A stretch of 64,000 nucleotides of DNA, from positions 1 through 64,000 of the forward strand of contig NZ_JAUYFU010000077.1 in NCBI RefSeq assembly GCF_030689645.1, given 5' to 3'. Below the pieces are notes generated by a model. That model was not told where the DNA came from, ran no database searches, and saw only the letters and a list, made by a program, of their open reading frames with translations. Each line of letters opens with the position of its first letter. The first letter of the stretch is position 1. This document shows, one piece after another, positions 20,557 to 31,542 of the stretch. Both the position numbers and the translations under genes were made by a program. This DNA is from Humidesulfovibrio sp. GTDB lineage: Bacteria; Desulfobacterota; Desulfovibrionia; Desulfovibrionales; Desulfovibrionaceae.

Positions 20557-21756
20557 TTACTGCTTCGCTGCGTCTTCCAGAGCCTTGAACCCAGGCAGCT
20601 CCTTTCCTTCAAGGAATTCCAGGAACGATCCGCCGCCCGTGGAGATGAAACTGAACTTCTCGCCCAGATGCGCGGCATGAACCACGGCGTCGGTATCCCC
20701 GCCGCCCACGATGCTCAACGCCCCGGATGCTACAATGGCCTTGGCCACGCCGATGGAGCCAGCGGCAAAAGCCGGGTTCTCGAAAGCCCCCATGGGGCCG
20801 TTCCATACTACAGTGCCAGCGCCCTTAAGCACCTGGGCGAAAACCTCAACGCTCTTGGGACCGACATCAAGAGCCATGAGCCCGGCGGGAACCGCGCCGG
20901 TATGCGAGGGCACTGCGGCGGCGCTGTCTTTGAAGCTTCCAGCCAGCACGAAATCCACTGGCAGGTGGATATGCGTGCCGGCATCGGCCGCAGCCGCCAT
21001 GATGCTCCGGGCATCATCCAGGAGCTCGCGCTCCACCAGGGAGTCGCCCATTTCGATCCCCTGGGCGAGCCGGAACGTATTGGCCATGGCTCCGCCGATG
21101 ATCAGATGGTCCACCTTGCCAAGCAGGTTCTTAAGAATGCCGAGCTTGCTCGACACCTTGCTGCCGCCGGAGATGGCCACAAAGGGGCGTTTGGGGTCGG
21201 AGAACGCACCGTTCAGGTACCGCCACTCCTTTTCCATGAGGAACCCGGCGCAGGCTTTTGGCGCTGCCAGCGGGGCCTCGGTGACCGAGGCGTTGGGCCG
21301 GTGGGACACACCAAAGGCATCGCTGACGTAGAGGTCCAGCCCGGCCACAAGTTCCTTGGCAAAGGCCATGCGCTCAGCCGCATCCTTGGAGGTTTCGGCC
21401 TTATGGAAGCGCAGATTCTCAAGCATCAACACCTCGCCGGAAGCCAGGGCCGAGATCTTTGCCTTGACGTCAGCGCCTACGCAATCGCCGGCCAAGGGCA
21501 CGCTCACCCCCAACAGTCCGGCCAAATGTGCGGCCACAGGAGCCAGCGAGAACTCAGGCTTCACCTCACCCTTGGGCTGGCCAAGATGGCAGCATATGAC
21601 AGCAGCCCCGCCGGAAGCCAGGATATGGCGCAGGGTGGGAAGGCTTTCGCGGATGCGCGTGTCGTCGGTAACGCGGGTGCCGTCCAGGGGCACGTTGTAG
21701 TCCACTCGGATGAGCACTTTTTTGCCAGAAGCATCAATATCCTTGAGATAAAGCAT
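20557..21756 (-). CDS. pgk: phosphoglycerate kinase
   Basis: KDIDASGKKVLIRVDYNVPLDG...VICCHLGQPKGE...GGGDTDAVVHAA...STGGGSFLEFLEGKELPG. Confidence 0.97.
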   Translation of the reverse strand: MLYLKDIDASGKKVLIRVDYNVPLDGTRVTDDTRIRESLPTLRHILASGGAAVICCHLGQPKGEVKPEFSLAPVAAHLAGLLGVSVPLAGDCVGADVKAKISALASGEVLMLENLRFHKAETSKDAAERMAFAKELVAGLDLYVSDAFGVSHRPNASVTEAPLAAPKACAGFLMEKEWRYLNGAFSDPKRPFVAISGGSKVSSKLGILKNLLGKVDHLIIGGAMANTFRLAQGIEMGDSLVERELLDDARSIMAAAADAGTHIHLPVDFVLAGSFKDSAAAVPSHTGAVPAGLMALDVGPKSVEVFAQVLKGAGTVVWNGPMGAFENPAFAAGSIGVAKAIVASGALSIVGGGDTDAVVHAAHLGEKFSFISTGGGSFLEFLEGKELPGFKALEDAAKQ

Positions 21757-21765
21757 AACTTGTTC

Positions 21766-22779
<1,014 letters not shown>

Positions 22780-22791
22780 GTCCGCCCCCCC

Positions 22792-23364
22792 CTAGTCTTC
22801 GAAGATGCGGTGCTCGTAGGAGGCCAACATCTCGTAATCGGTTTTCAGGGCCTGGTGCAATCGTGCGTTTTCAATGGCCATAGCGGAGATATCCGCAACG
22901 GCGTGCAGAAAGTCCAAGGACGGCTGATCGAAGGTGCGTTCCGTCTGGGTATAAATGCGCAAAACGCCGATGGCCCTACCATCAACCATGAGCGGCGTCA
23001 CCAGCACGGTGACGATGCCCTCTTTCTTGGCGGCCTCGCCGTACTGAAAGCGCGGATCGTTCTGGGCGTTCAGGATATGAATGGTCTTTCCCGCAATGAC
23101 CTCGCGATCCACCTCGCTGTGGTCGAGGTCAACGGATCCCTTGCGAAAGTACTCTTTGGAAAGCCCGAACGCGGCACTGGGGAGCAGACGCTTGCCGGTG
23201 CGGTCCATGAGACGCAGGGTGCAGCCCTTCGCACGCACGGCCTTCGTGGTCTGCTCTGCAACGGCTGCGAGGACATGTCCGGTCTCAAGACTCGAATTCA
23301 CCACCCTGGCCACATCGGCCAAAGTGCGGAAATACCTTTCAAAACGATCAGGCGTTTTCGTCAT
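22792..23364 (-). CDS. GAF domain protein
   Basis: ARVVNSSLETGHVLAAVAEQTTKAVRAKGCTLRLMDRTGKRL...VLVTPLMVDGRAIGVLRIYT. Confidence 0.88.
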   Translation of the reverse strand: MTKTPDRFERYFRTLADVARVVNSSLETGHVLAAVAEQTTKAVRAKGCTLRLMDRTGKRLLPSAAFGLSKEYFRKGSVDLDHSEVDREVIAGKTIHILNAQNDPRFQYGEAAKKEGIVTVLVTPLMVDGRAIGVLRIYTQTERTFDQPSLDFLHAVADISAMAIENARLHQALKTDYEMLASYEHRIFED

Positions 23365-23490
23365 GGCATCCTCCTCGGGTTACGAACAATATCTACCCAC
23401 GAGAGATAGAAATGTCAGCAAAAATATGCTCGGACGCATGTACGTTATGCTTTTCGTGAATCGCTTCCGCAACAATCCCCACCCTGCACG

Positions 23491-23520
23491 AAAAAAAGGG
23501 GGCCGAAGCCCCCAAAAAAA
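23491..23520 (-). terminator. bidirectional-looking terminator downstream of gap2
   Basis: AAAAAAAGGGGGC-CGAA-GCCCCCAAAAAAA. Confidence 0.85.
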
Positions 23521-23536
23521 CGGTACCGGAAGTAGC

Positions 23537-24520
23537 CTACCCGAACTGGGACACCTGCCGGATGAGGCGCACCAGTTGATGAGTGAATCCAGCCTCGTTG
23601 TCGTACCAAACGATAAGCTTCACCTGGGTGCCGTCCATTACGGTGGTGAGGCCGGAGTCGAGCACGCCGCCAAAGGTGCTGCCCACGAAGTCCGAGGACA
23701 CCAGGGGCTCGTCACAATAACCGAAGCTCTCGTTGGCTGCGGCCTTCATCACTGCATTGACCTCTTCCTTGGTGGTGGCGCGGTCAAGCTCGCAGGTCAG
23801 ATCCACAATGGATACGTCCGGGGTGGGCACGCGAATGGCGAAGCCGTCGAGCTTGCCCTTGAGGGCCGGGATGACCAGCGACAAGGCGCGGGCAGCGCCA
23901 GTGGTGGTGGGCACCATATTGAGCGCTGCGGCGCGAGCGCGGCGGATGTCCTTGTGGGAGCCGTCGTGCAGGCGCTGGTCCATGGTATAGGAATGGATGG
24001 TGGTCATTAGGCCGTGCTTGATGCCGAAGGCGTCATTCAGGGCTTTGGCGGCCGGGGCCAGGCAGTTGGTGGTGCAGCTGGCACTGGAGACGATCTTGTG
24101 TTCGGGCTTCAGGTCCGCGTCATTGACGCCAACCACGATGGTGGAGTCCATCTCCTTGCCGGGGGCGGAAAGGATCACCTTATGGGCGCCGCAGTTCAGG
24201 TGCGTGGAGCACCCAACGCGGTCGTTCAGCTTGCCGGTGGACTCGACCACGATGTCGCAGCCCATGTCCTTCCAACTCCACTCGCCGGTGGCGAAACGGG
24301 TCACGTTGACCTGCTTGCCGTCAAGCAGGAAGCCCTTGTCGTTGCCCTCAACGCGGGGGAACTTCCCGTGCACGGAGTCGTACTTGAGCAGGTGCGCCAG
24401 GTCCTTGTTGGTTGCGCGGGCGTTGATGGCCACAAGCTCCAGGTCGGACTGGTCGGCCAGAAGCCTGGTCAGATAGCGGCCAATGCGGCCAAAGCCGTTG
24501 ATGCCAATTCTCGTCGCCAT
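23537..24520 (-). CDS. gap: glyceraldehyde-3-phosphate dehydrogenase paralogue (NADP-type residues)
   Basis: [68 protein letters not shown]. Confidence 0.96.
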   Translation of the reverse strand: MATRIGINGFGRIGRYLTRLLADQSDLELVAINARATNKDLAHLLKYDSVHGKFPRVEGNDKGFLLDGKQVNVTRFATGEWSWKDMGCDIVVESTGKLNDRVGCSTHLNCGAHKVILSAPGKEMDSTIVVGVNDADLKPEHKIVSSASCTTNCLAPAAKALNDAFGIKHGLMTTIHSYTMDQRLHDGSHKDIRRARAAALNMVPTTTGAARALSLVIPALKGKLDGFAIRVPTPDVSIVDLTCELDRATTKEEVNAVMKAAANESFGYCDEPLVSSDFVGSTFGGVLDSGLTTVMDGTQVKLIVWYDNEAGFTHQLVRLIRQVSQFG

Positions 24521-24553
24521 TTCGTCTCGCTCCTTGCGGGTATTTCTCTCGGC

Positions 24554-25477
24554 CTAGGCTTTGCCGGAGCAGCCCAGGACGTTCTTGATCTTGCGCTGGA
24601 CCATTTCCTTCACTGCGGTGCGCGCCGGAGTAAGGTACTGGCGGGGATCGAAGTCCGCCGGGTTCTCGGCCATGTGTTTGCGGATGGTGGCGGTCATGGC
24701 CAGTCGGATGTCGGTGTCGATGTTGATCTTGCACACGGCCATGCTGGCGGCCTTGCGCAGCAGATCCTCAGGCACGCCGCGGGCGCCGGGAACATGACCG
24801 CCATACTTGTTGGCCATGTCCACGAACTCCTGGGGCACGCTGGATGCGCCGTGGAGCACGATGGGCAGTCCGGGCAGCAGCTTGCTGACCTTCTCCAGGC
24901 GGTCGAAGTCGAGCTTGGCCTCGCCCTTGAACTTATAGGCGCCGTGGCTCGTGCCTATGGCGATGGCCAGGGAGTCGCAACCAGTGCGGGTCACGAAGTC
25001 CTTGGCCTGCTCGGGATCAGTGTAGATGTGTTCATCGGAACTCACGTCTTCCTCGACGCCGGCCAGGCGGCCCAGCTCGGCCTCGACCCAGACGCCGCGA
25101 GCGTGGGCATACTCCACAACGCGTTTGGTCTCCGCGATGTTTTCTTCGTAGGGCAGGTGCGAGCCATCGTACATGACGGAGGTAAAACCGCCGTCGATGA
25201 CTTCCTTGCAAAGCTCGAAATTAGGACCATGGTCCAAATGCAGCACCACGGGAAGATCCGCGCCTTGCAGAGCGGCCTCCATGAGCTTGATGATGTAGTT
25301 CTGACCGGCGTACTTGCGCGCCCCAGCTGAAACCTGGAGGATCAGAGGGGCGTTTTCCGCTTTCCCCGCCTCCATGATGCCCTGGACGATCTCCATGTTG
25401 TTCACGTTGAACGCGCCTATGGCATAGCCACCGGAATAGGCCTTGGCAAACATTTCTTTGGGTGAAACGAGGGGCAT
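24554..25477 (-). CDS. fba: class II fructose-bisphosphate aldolase
   Basis: MPLVSPKEMFAKAYSGGYAIGAFNVNNMEI...VVLHLDHGPNFELCKEVIDGGFTSVMYDGSHLPYEENI...LHGASSVPQEFV. Confidence 0.96.
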   Translation of the reverse strand: MPLVSPKEMFAKAYSGGYAIGAFNVNNMEIVQGIMEAGKAENAPLILQVSAGARKYAGQNYIIKLMEAALQGADLPVVLHLDHGPNFELCKEVIDGGFTSVMYDGSHLPYEENIAETKRVVEYAHARGVWVEAELGRLAGVEEDVSSDEHIYTDPEQAKDFVTRTGCDSLAIAIGTSHGAYKFKGEAKLDFDRLEKVSKLLPGLPIVLHGASSVPQEFVDMANKYGGHVPGARGVPEDLLRKAASMAVCKINIDTDIRLAMTATIRKHMAENPADFDPRQYLTPARTAVKEMVQRKIKNVLGCSGKA

Positions 25478-25559
25478 GGAATCCTCCTTGGCGATCATGA
25501 AAGGGCTAAAAAGTGACAACTGCAAACAGTCTAGGTCATGTCACGCTCTAAACTTTCTG

Positions 25560-26324
25560 TCAACAGAGCTTCGCGGAAAGCATGGGTTCCAAGAGGCTCA
25601 GAGTCTCGTGATCCGTAAAATCAAACTTAAGCGGCGTCAGGGTCACATACCCCTCGGAGAGCAGCCTGCGGTCTCGCCCCTCGCTGATGCGCTCGGCCTT
25701 CAGTTCACCGCACATCCAATAATAGGGACGGCCACGCGGGTCGAGACGCTCCTCGAACCAGTCCTCGTAGGCCACGCGGGTGTGCGGGCAGAGCTTGAGG
25801 CCCAGGACTTCGGCAATGGGCCGTGCCGGAAAATTCAAATTCAGCACGCACTTGGCTGGAAGTCGAGAGAAAGGCAGGCGCGGCAGCAGCGCGGCGGCAT
25901 AGGCGGCCTGGCCCGAGAGATCGGTGGGGTTGAAGTCGTCCATGGACACGGCCAGCGCCGGAAACCCCATGAAAGCGCCCTCGGTGGCGGCAGAAACCGT
26001 GCCGGAGTACAAGAGATCGACGCCGACGTTGGCCCCGGAGTTGATGCCCGAAACCACCATGTCCGGCCTGTCCTTGATGAGCGTTGAAAGAGCCAGCTTC
26101 ACGCAGTCCGCTGGCGTACCAGTGACGCCAAGGCCGAAGAAGCCCTCGTCGCGAAACTCCTTCACGCGCAGGGGCGCGGAAAGGGTGATGGCGTGCCCCA
26201 CTGCGGACTGTTCCGTCACCGGGGCCACGACAAAGACCTCGTGCCCTGCATGGACGAGCGCCTTGTGCATGGCGCGCAGGCCCACGGCCTGAATGCCGTC
26301 GTCGTTGGTGAGGAGGATGCGCAT
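25560..26324 (-). CDS. surE: 5'/3'-nucleotidase SurE
   Basis: MRILLTNDDGIQAVGLRAMHKAL...QSAVGHAITLSAPLRVK...GTPADCVKLAL...VSGINSGANVGVDLLYSGTVSAA. Confidence 0.96.
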   Translation of the reverse strand: MRILLTNDDGIQAVGLRAMHKALVHAGHEVFVVAPVTEQSAVGHAITLSAPLRVKEFRDEGFFGLGVTGTPADCVKLALSTLIKDRPDMVVSGINSGANVGVDLLYSGTVSAATEGAFMGFPALAVSMDDFNPTDLSGQAAYAAALLPRLPFSRLPAKCVLNLNFPARPIAEVLGLKLCPHTRVAYEDWFEERLDPRGRPYYWMCGELKAERISEGRDRRLLSEGYVTLTPLKFDFTDHETLSLLEPMLSAKLC

Positions 26325-26514
26325 GTACAGTCCCCTTGTGTGGGCGATTGGGCCAGTTGGTGCCTTCGTTAACGTTCTCGCGCCAATTACGGGCCATACT
26401 TCGGTTTGACAAGCCGCGTCCCTTGAGGGCAAATGATGCGGCACAAGGGATTTTCTGCCCGCCGCGCGGCGCGGTACAGGCGCAGTACCCCAACATGAGG
26501 GAGTTGGCAAGGCC

Positions 26515-27597
26515 GTGATAGCGAAAGCTGTGTACATACGGGACATTAGCCCCGGACAGACGATACAGGATTACTTTCTCCTGGCAGAGGCCAGAACAGG
26601 ACAATCGCGCAACGGCCCGTACTGGAGCCTGGTGTTGCAAGACGTGAGCGGCCAGATGGAGGCCAAGATCTGGAGCCCGCTTTCCCAGGCGCATCCGAAC
26701 CTGTCCGCCGGGCAGTTGGTGCAGGTGCGCGCCCAGGCCGCCAATTACCGCGACAAGTGCCAGCTCACCATCGACCAGCTCGCCGAGGCGGACATCGCCG
26801 AGGCTGATCTGTCCGAGTTCCTGCCCCCCAGCCCGGTGGAGCCAGAGGTGCTGCTCACCGAAGTTGAAGAGCTGTGCAGGCGCGAGCTGACGCACAAGCC
26901 CTGGCGCTCGCTCATGAAAAAGATTCTGAACGATCCGGAGATTCGTGGCCGCCTGCTGCCAGCCACCGGAGCCAAAGCCGTGCACCACGCCTATGCAGGA
27001 GGATTGCTTGAGCACACACTGGCCGTGGCCCGAACCTGTCTGGCGCTGTCGACCCTGTACCCGCACCTGGACCGCCAGATTCTTCTGGTGGCAGCCATCC
27101 TGCACGACCTGGGCAAGGCCTGGGAGCTCACCAGCGGGCTGTCCTGCGAATACACAGACGAAGGCCGCCTGCTTGGCCATATCCAGCTGGGCCTCGCCCG
27201 CATTGAGCCGTTCCTTGCAAAAACCAAGGACCTGGACGAAACGCTGGCCCTGCACCTCAAGCACCTCATCATCAGCCACCACGGCGAATACGAGTTCGGC
27301 GCGCCCAAACGCCCCAAGACGCCGGAGGCCTTCATCCTGCACTTCGCAGACAACATCGACGCCAAGATGAACACCCTGGCCGGGGCCTACGCCGAGCTTG
27401 AAGGCACTGAACAATCCTGGACGCCCTTCCAGCGCTATCTGGACCGCTATCTGTACCGCGCGCAACGGACCCCGGCGCCCCCTGCCCCGGTCTTCAGCCT
27501 CCTGGGGGGCAGGGACAGCCACAAGCCTGACGCCAGAAAGTCCGACCCGGACAAGATCGATGACCGCTTCCTGCTCCTGCCGCTGGGCTCGGACTAG
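26515..27597 (+). CDS. OB-fold/HD-domain 3'-5' exoribonuclease, YhaM family
   Basis: N-terminal OB fold plus HHAYAGGLLEHTLAVA...ILHDLGKAWE...HLIISHHGEYEFGAPKRPKTPEA. Confidence 0.88.
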   Translation: MIAKAVYIRDISPGQTIQDYFLLAEARTGQSRNGPYWSLVLQDVSGQMEAKIWSPLSQAHPNLSAGQLVQVRAQAANYRDKCQLTIDQLAEADIAEADLSEFLPPSPVEPEVLLTEVEELCRRELTHKPWRSLMKKILNDPEIRGRLLPATGAKAVHHAYAGGLLEHTLAVARTCLALSTLYPHLDRQILLVAAILHDLGKAWELTSGLSCEYTDEGRLLGHIQLGLARIEPFLAKTKDLDETLALHLKHLIISHHGEYEFGAPKRPKTPEAFILHFADNIDAKMNTLAGAYAELEGTEQSWTPFQRYLDRYLYRAQRTPAPPAPVFSLLGGRDSHKPDARKSDPDKIDDRFLLLPLGSD

Positions 27598-27600
27598 CCC

Positions 27601-28251
27601 ATGTTCATCACCTTTGAGGGCATAGAGGGCACGGGCAAGTCCACGCAGATCGCGCTCCTGAAGACCCACCTGGAAAAACAGGGGCACAGGGTCATCGTCA
27701 CCTGCGAACCCGGCGGCAGCCGCATCGGGGCAGAGCTGCGGCGCGTGCTGCTGTCTCTTGAGAACCGCGACCTGTGCGCCCGGGCCGAGCTGTTCCTGTA
27801 TCTGGCCGACCGCGCGCAGCACGTGGCCCAGGTGGTGCGCCCCGCGCTTGAGTCGGGGCAGATCGTGCTCTGCGACCGTTTCGCCGATTCCACTGTCGCG
27901 TACCAGGCATTTGGCCGCGGACTGGACGCCGAACTGCTGCACAGCCTGAACACCCTGGCCGTGGATGGGCTCTGGCCGGACCTGACAATCCTGCTGGACC
28001 TGGAGCCGGAGATTGGGCTGACCCGCGCTGTGGCCCGCAACCACGCCGAAAACAAAACTGTTGCCGAGGGCCGCTTCGAGGCTGAAAGCCTAGCCTTCCA
28101 CGGACGCGTGCGCGCAGGCTACCAAGCCTGGGCAAAGCGGTTCCCGCAGCGCATCAAAACCGTGAACGCTTCGGGTTCGCCAGCCGACATCGCCGCTGAA
28201 GTGCAGCAACTGGTGACCGTGAGACTATCGGAGACGCCTCTGAATGACTGA
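27601..28251 (+). CDS. tmk: thymidylate kinase
   Basis: [43 protein letters not shown]...[19 protein letters not shown]. Confidence 0.95.
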   Translation: MFITFEGIEGTGKSTQIALLKTHLEKQGHRVIVTCEPGGSRIGAELRRVLLSLENRDLCARAELFLYLADRAQHVAQVVRPALESGQIVLCDRFADSTVAYQAFGRGLDAELLHSLNTLAVDGLWPDLTILLDLEPEIGLTRAVARNHAENKTVAEGRFEAESLAFHGRVRAGYQAWAKRFPQRIKTVNASGSPADIAAEVQQLVTVRLSETPLND

Positions 28252-29044
28252 CCCCAAGCCCGCACGCACCATTGGGAGATGCTGGCCCGTCCTGCGAGAC
28301 TGGCTGCTTTTCCTGCTGGGGCTTGCGGGCTTGATGTGGCTGGTGGCTCGCGGGGCTGACGGCCTGGGCTACAATTGGCAGTGGTACCGCGTTCCCGCCT
28401 TTCTGGTCACGAGCGAGGGCGGACCAGGCCCGCTCATTCTAGGGCTTCTGATCACCCTCAAGCTCTTCGCCCTTTCCGGCCTGGGCGCACTTGCGGCCGG
28501 AGTCGTCACCGCACTGCTTCGCCTGTCCGGCTCCACGGCCGGGCGCTGGCTCGCGCAAATCTACCTTGAAAGCGTGCGCAACACCCCGCTCTTGATCCAG
28601 CTTTTATTCCTCTACTTCGTGCTTGCGCCTGCCCTGGGCATGGACGCCCTGACCAGCGCGGTGCTGGGTCTCTCGCTCTTTGAAGGCGCCTACGTGTCAG
28701 AGATACTTCGCGCAGGTATCGTTTCCCAGGACCAAGGCCAGTGGGACGCGGCGCGCAGCCTGGGCATGAGCCGTCTGGCAAGCTACCGTCTGGTGATCTT
28801 GCCCCAGGCCGTGCGCCGCGTGATGCCGCCCCTGGCCAGCCAAAGCGTTTCGCTCGTGAAGGATACGTCACTGGCAAGCGTCATCGCAATCAGCGAACTC
28901 ACCTTGCGCGGCAGCACCATTGTGTCCGACACCTTTCTGAGTTTTGAAATCTGGTTTACTGTTGCGGCGCTGTACTGGATCGTCACCACCGTCCTTTCCG
29001 GCTTGGCCGCGACCCTGGAGCGTAGGCTCGCCTACCCGACCTAA
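28244..29044 (+). CDS. polar amino-acid ABC transporter permease
   Basis: [24 protein letters not shown]...[32 protein letters not shown]-loop. Confidence 0.9.
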   Translation: MTDPKPARTIGRCWPVLRDWLLFLLGLAGLMWLVARGADGLGYNWQWYRVPAFLVTSEGGPGPLILGLLITLKLFALSGLGALAAGVVTALLRLSGSTAGRWLAQIYLESVRNTPLLIQLLFLYFVLAPALGMDALTSAVLGLSLFEGAYVSEILRAGIVSQDQGQWDAARSLGMSRLASYRLVILPQAVRRVMPPLASQSVSLVKDTSLASVIAISELTLRGSTIVSDTFLSFEIWFTVAALYWIVTTVLSGLAATLERRLAYPT

Positions 29045-29062
29045 ACCAATGGAGGTTGCACC

Positions 29063-29893
29063 ATGTTCACGAAACGCATGACCATGTTCATCATAGGCCT
29101 CGTTGCCCTGGCCGCTCTGGGCTGCTCCAAGGCCGAGCAGGCTCCGAAGCAGGGTGCCGCCAACTCCGGCGCCGTGGAGCAGATCCTCCAGCGCGGGGTG
29201 CTGCGCGTCGGCTTCTCCACCTTCGTGCCCTGGGCCATGCAGGACAAGAAGGGCGAGTTCATCGGATTCGAGATAGACGTGGCGCGCCGCCTGGCCAAAG
29301 ATATGGGCGTGACCGTACAATTCGAACCCACGCAGTGGTCAGGCATCATTCCTGCGCTTCTCTCCGGCAAGTTCGACATCATCATCGGCGGCATGGGCAT
29401 ACAGCCCCAACGCGCCATGAAGGTCAACTTCAGCATTCCCTACGAGTATTCCGGCATGTCCATCGTGGCCGACAAACTCAAGGCCGGGAAGTTCACGAAC
29501 CTGGCGGACTTCGACCGGCCAGACGTCGTTCTGGCCATCCGCCAGGGCACCACAGCGGCGGATGCCGCCAAGAAGCACATGCCACGAGCGCAGCTGCGCC
29601 TGTTCGACCAGGAGGCCCAGACCATCCAAGAAGTGCTGAGCGGGCGCGCGCACGCCGTTGTGGCTTCTGACCCGTTCCCAGCCTTCCAGGCCCTCAAGTA
29701 CCCGGACAAGCTGGTGCTTCCCCTGACTGATCCCTTCACCAAGGAGCCCATCGCCTTTGCCGTACGCAAGGGAGACCCGGACTTCCTGAACTTCCTGGAC
29801 GCCTGGATCCGCATGGTGGGCGACGAAGGCTGGCTGGCCGAGCGGCACCACTACTGGTTCCGCACCAACGACTGGAAGGACCAGGTGGAGTAG
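29063..29893 (+). CDS. amino-acid ABC transporter substrate-binding lipoprotein
   Basis: Lipobox LAALGC; RGVLRVGFSTFVPWAMQDKKGEFIGFEIDVARRLAKDMG. Confidence 0.92.
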   Translation: MFTKRMTMFIIGLVALAALGCSKAEQAPKQGAANSGAVEQILQRGVLRVGFSTFVPWAMQDKKGEFIGFEIDVARRLAKDMGVTVQFEPTQWSGIIPALLSGKFDIIIGGMGIQPQRAMKVNFSIPYEYSGMSIVADKLKAGKFTNLADFDRPDVVLAIRQGTTAADAAKKHMPRAQLRLFDQEAQTIQEVLSGRAHAVVASDPFPAFQALKYPDKLVLPLTDPFTKEPIAFAVRKGDPDFLNFLDAWIRMVGDEGWLAERHHYWFRTNDWKDQVE

Positions 29894-29902
29894 CCGCTAC
29901 AG

Positions 29903-30838
29903 ATGGCCGATCGCGCTGACAACCCGGCCCCACTCCACGTGCCGCTGGCCGCGCCCGACTCCGGACGTCTTGTGGACGCGCTGGTGCTGCTGCTGCTTGG
30001 CGCAGGGCTTTTCTGGCTGGGACACAGCGCGTCGACACGGCTCAACTACCACTGGAACTGGGCGGCCATCCCGCAGTTTCTGGCCTACACCGACGCCGCC
30101 ACTGGCGAACTTCGAACCGGGCGTCTCCTCTCCGGCCTGTTCGCCACCATCCGCCTGAGCCTCTGGGCCGGGGCGCTGGCCCTTGTGCTGGGCACAATGG
30201 CCGGACTCATGCGCGTCAGCTCCCGGCTGTTCTGGCGGCTCTGCGGCGGAGCCTACGTGCTGGCCGTGCGCAACACGCCCCCCTTGGTGCTCATCTTCCT
30301 GTTCTCGTATTTCCTGTCAGGCCAACTCATTCACGCCCTTGGGCTCGATGCAGCCATGGCGCACATGCCGGAACTGCTTCACGGCCCTGCGCAATTATTA
30401 TTCGGCCCCCTGGGCCAGATGCCGGGATTCCTCACCGCCATCGTCACCCTGGGGCTCATCGAGGGCGCGTATGTGGCCGAGATCGTGCGCGCTGGCGTGG
30501 AGTCCATCGAGTCTGGCCAGTGGGACGCGGCATCGGCTCTTGGGCTGCCGCGCTGGCGCACGCTGCTGCATGTGGTGCTGCCGCAGGCCTTCCAGCGCAT
30601 GGTGCCGCCCCTCACCGGACAGTTCGTGTCCACCCTCAAGGACTCGGCCATCGTGTCCGTCATCTCCATACCGGAGCTGACCTTCCAGGCCCAGGAGCTT
30701 GTCAGCGCCACGTATCTTTCCTTCGAGGTCTGGACCCTGGTGTTCCTGCTGTACCTCGGCCTTGGGCTGCCCTGCTCCATCGCCGCGCGCGCCCTGGAAA
30801 GGCGGCTGGCCAGAAGCGACCGTAGCGCGCCCAATTAA
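29903..30838 (+). CDS. polar amino-acid ABC transporter permease
   Basis: AVRNTPPLVLIFLFSYFLSG...IEGAYVAEIVRAGVESIESGQWDAASALG. Confidence 0.9.
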   Translation: MADRADNPAPLHVPLAAPDSGRLVDALVLLLLGAGLFWLGHSASTRLNYHWNWAAIPQFLAYTDAATGELRTGRLLSGLFATIRLSLWAGALALVLGTMAGLMRVSSRLFWRLCGGAYVLAVRNTPPLVLIFLFSYFLSGQLIHALGLDAAMAHMPELLHGPAQLLFGPLGQMPGFLTAIVTLGLIEGAYVAEIVRAGVESIESGQWDAASALGLPRWRTLLHVVLPQAFQRMVPPLTGQFVSTLKDSAIVSVISIPELTFQAQELVSATYLSFEVWTLVFLLYLGLGLPCSIAARALERRLARSDRSAPN

Positions 30839-30961
30839 CCCGCAACCCACGTTGAGGACAAGCCAATGGCTTTGACAGGCAACTGGTTTTCGCGCATGTT
30901 CAGTAAAATGCATAAAGTTCCTGCATGCTCGCAGGATGTCAAAAACAGTAGGAGCGACCAA

Positions 30962-31213
30962 ATGGCCCCGATAGTGAAAGTTTATGCGCTGTCCACCTGC
31001 ATTCATTGCAAGAAGGCCAAGGAATATCTGGACCTGTGCGGTGTTAAGTACGACTGCGTGCACGTGGACCAGCTCACCGGCGAGGAGCGCAAGATGACCG
31101 TTGAGGAAGTGAAGAAGTTCAACCCCTCGGTGTCGTTCCCCACCATCATCATCAATGGCGAGGCCCTGATTGGGTTCAACCAGGAGAAGATCGACGAGGC
31201 GCTCAAAAAATGA
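30962..31213 (+). CDS. glutaredoxin-family protein
   Basis: MAPIVKVYALSTCIHCKKAKEYLDLCGVKYDCVHVD...SFPTIIINGEALIGFNQEKIDEALKK; SD AGGAG upstream. Confidence 0.88.
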   Translation: MAPIVKVYALSTCIHCKKAKEYLDLCGVKYDCVHVDQLTGEERKMTVEEVKKFNPSVSFPTIIINGEALIGFNQEKIDEALKK

Positions 31214-31542
31214 ACGCGGAAAAACTCTATGAATCCCTGAAAACAATTCAGGAACCTAAGGGCTATTTCTTTAACCCCGACATGAGCATGACCATGCCGC
31301 TCATGGAGAGCCTGCTCATCAACAAGGACCGGATGGGGTACATGGCGTGCCCCTGCCGCCTTGCCAACGGCACCTTCGACGCCGACCGCGACATCGTGTG
31401 CCCGTGCGAGTATCGGGAGCAGGACGTGAAGGAGTATGGGGCGTGCTTCTGCGGCCTGTACGTGAGCAAAGAGTGGCTTGCAGGGACGATTGAGAAGGTT
31501 GTGGTGCCGGAGAGAAGGCCGGTGGAGAAGATTTTGTGGTGA
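31210..31542 (+). CDS. ftrB: ferredoxin-thioredoxin reductase catalytic (beta) subunit family
   Basis: CPCRLANG...CPCEYRE...CFCGLYVSKEW Cys pattern. Confidence 0.92.
   Translation: MNAEKLYESLKTIQEPKGYFFNPDMSMTMPLMESLLINKDRMGYMACPCRLANGTFDADRDIVCPCEYREQDVKEYGACFCGLYVSKEWLAGTIEKVVVPERRPVEKILW

Noticed and set aside
25705-28044. 779-aa minus-strand ORF
   Set aside because: Opposes yhaM-like and tmk and is out of frame with surE; no recognisable domain
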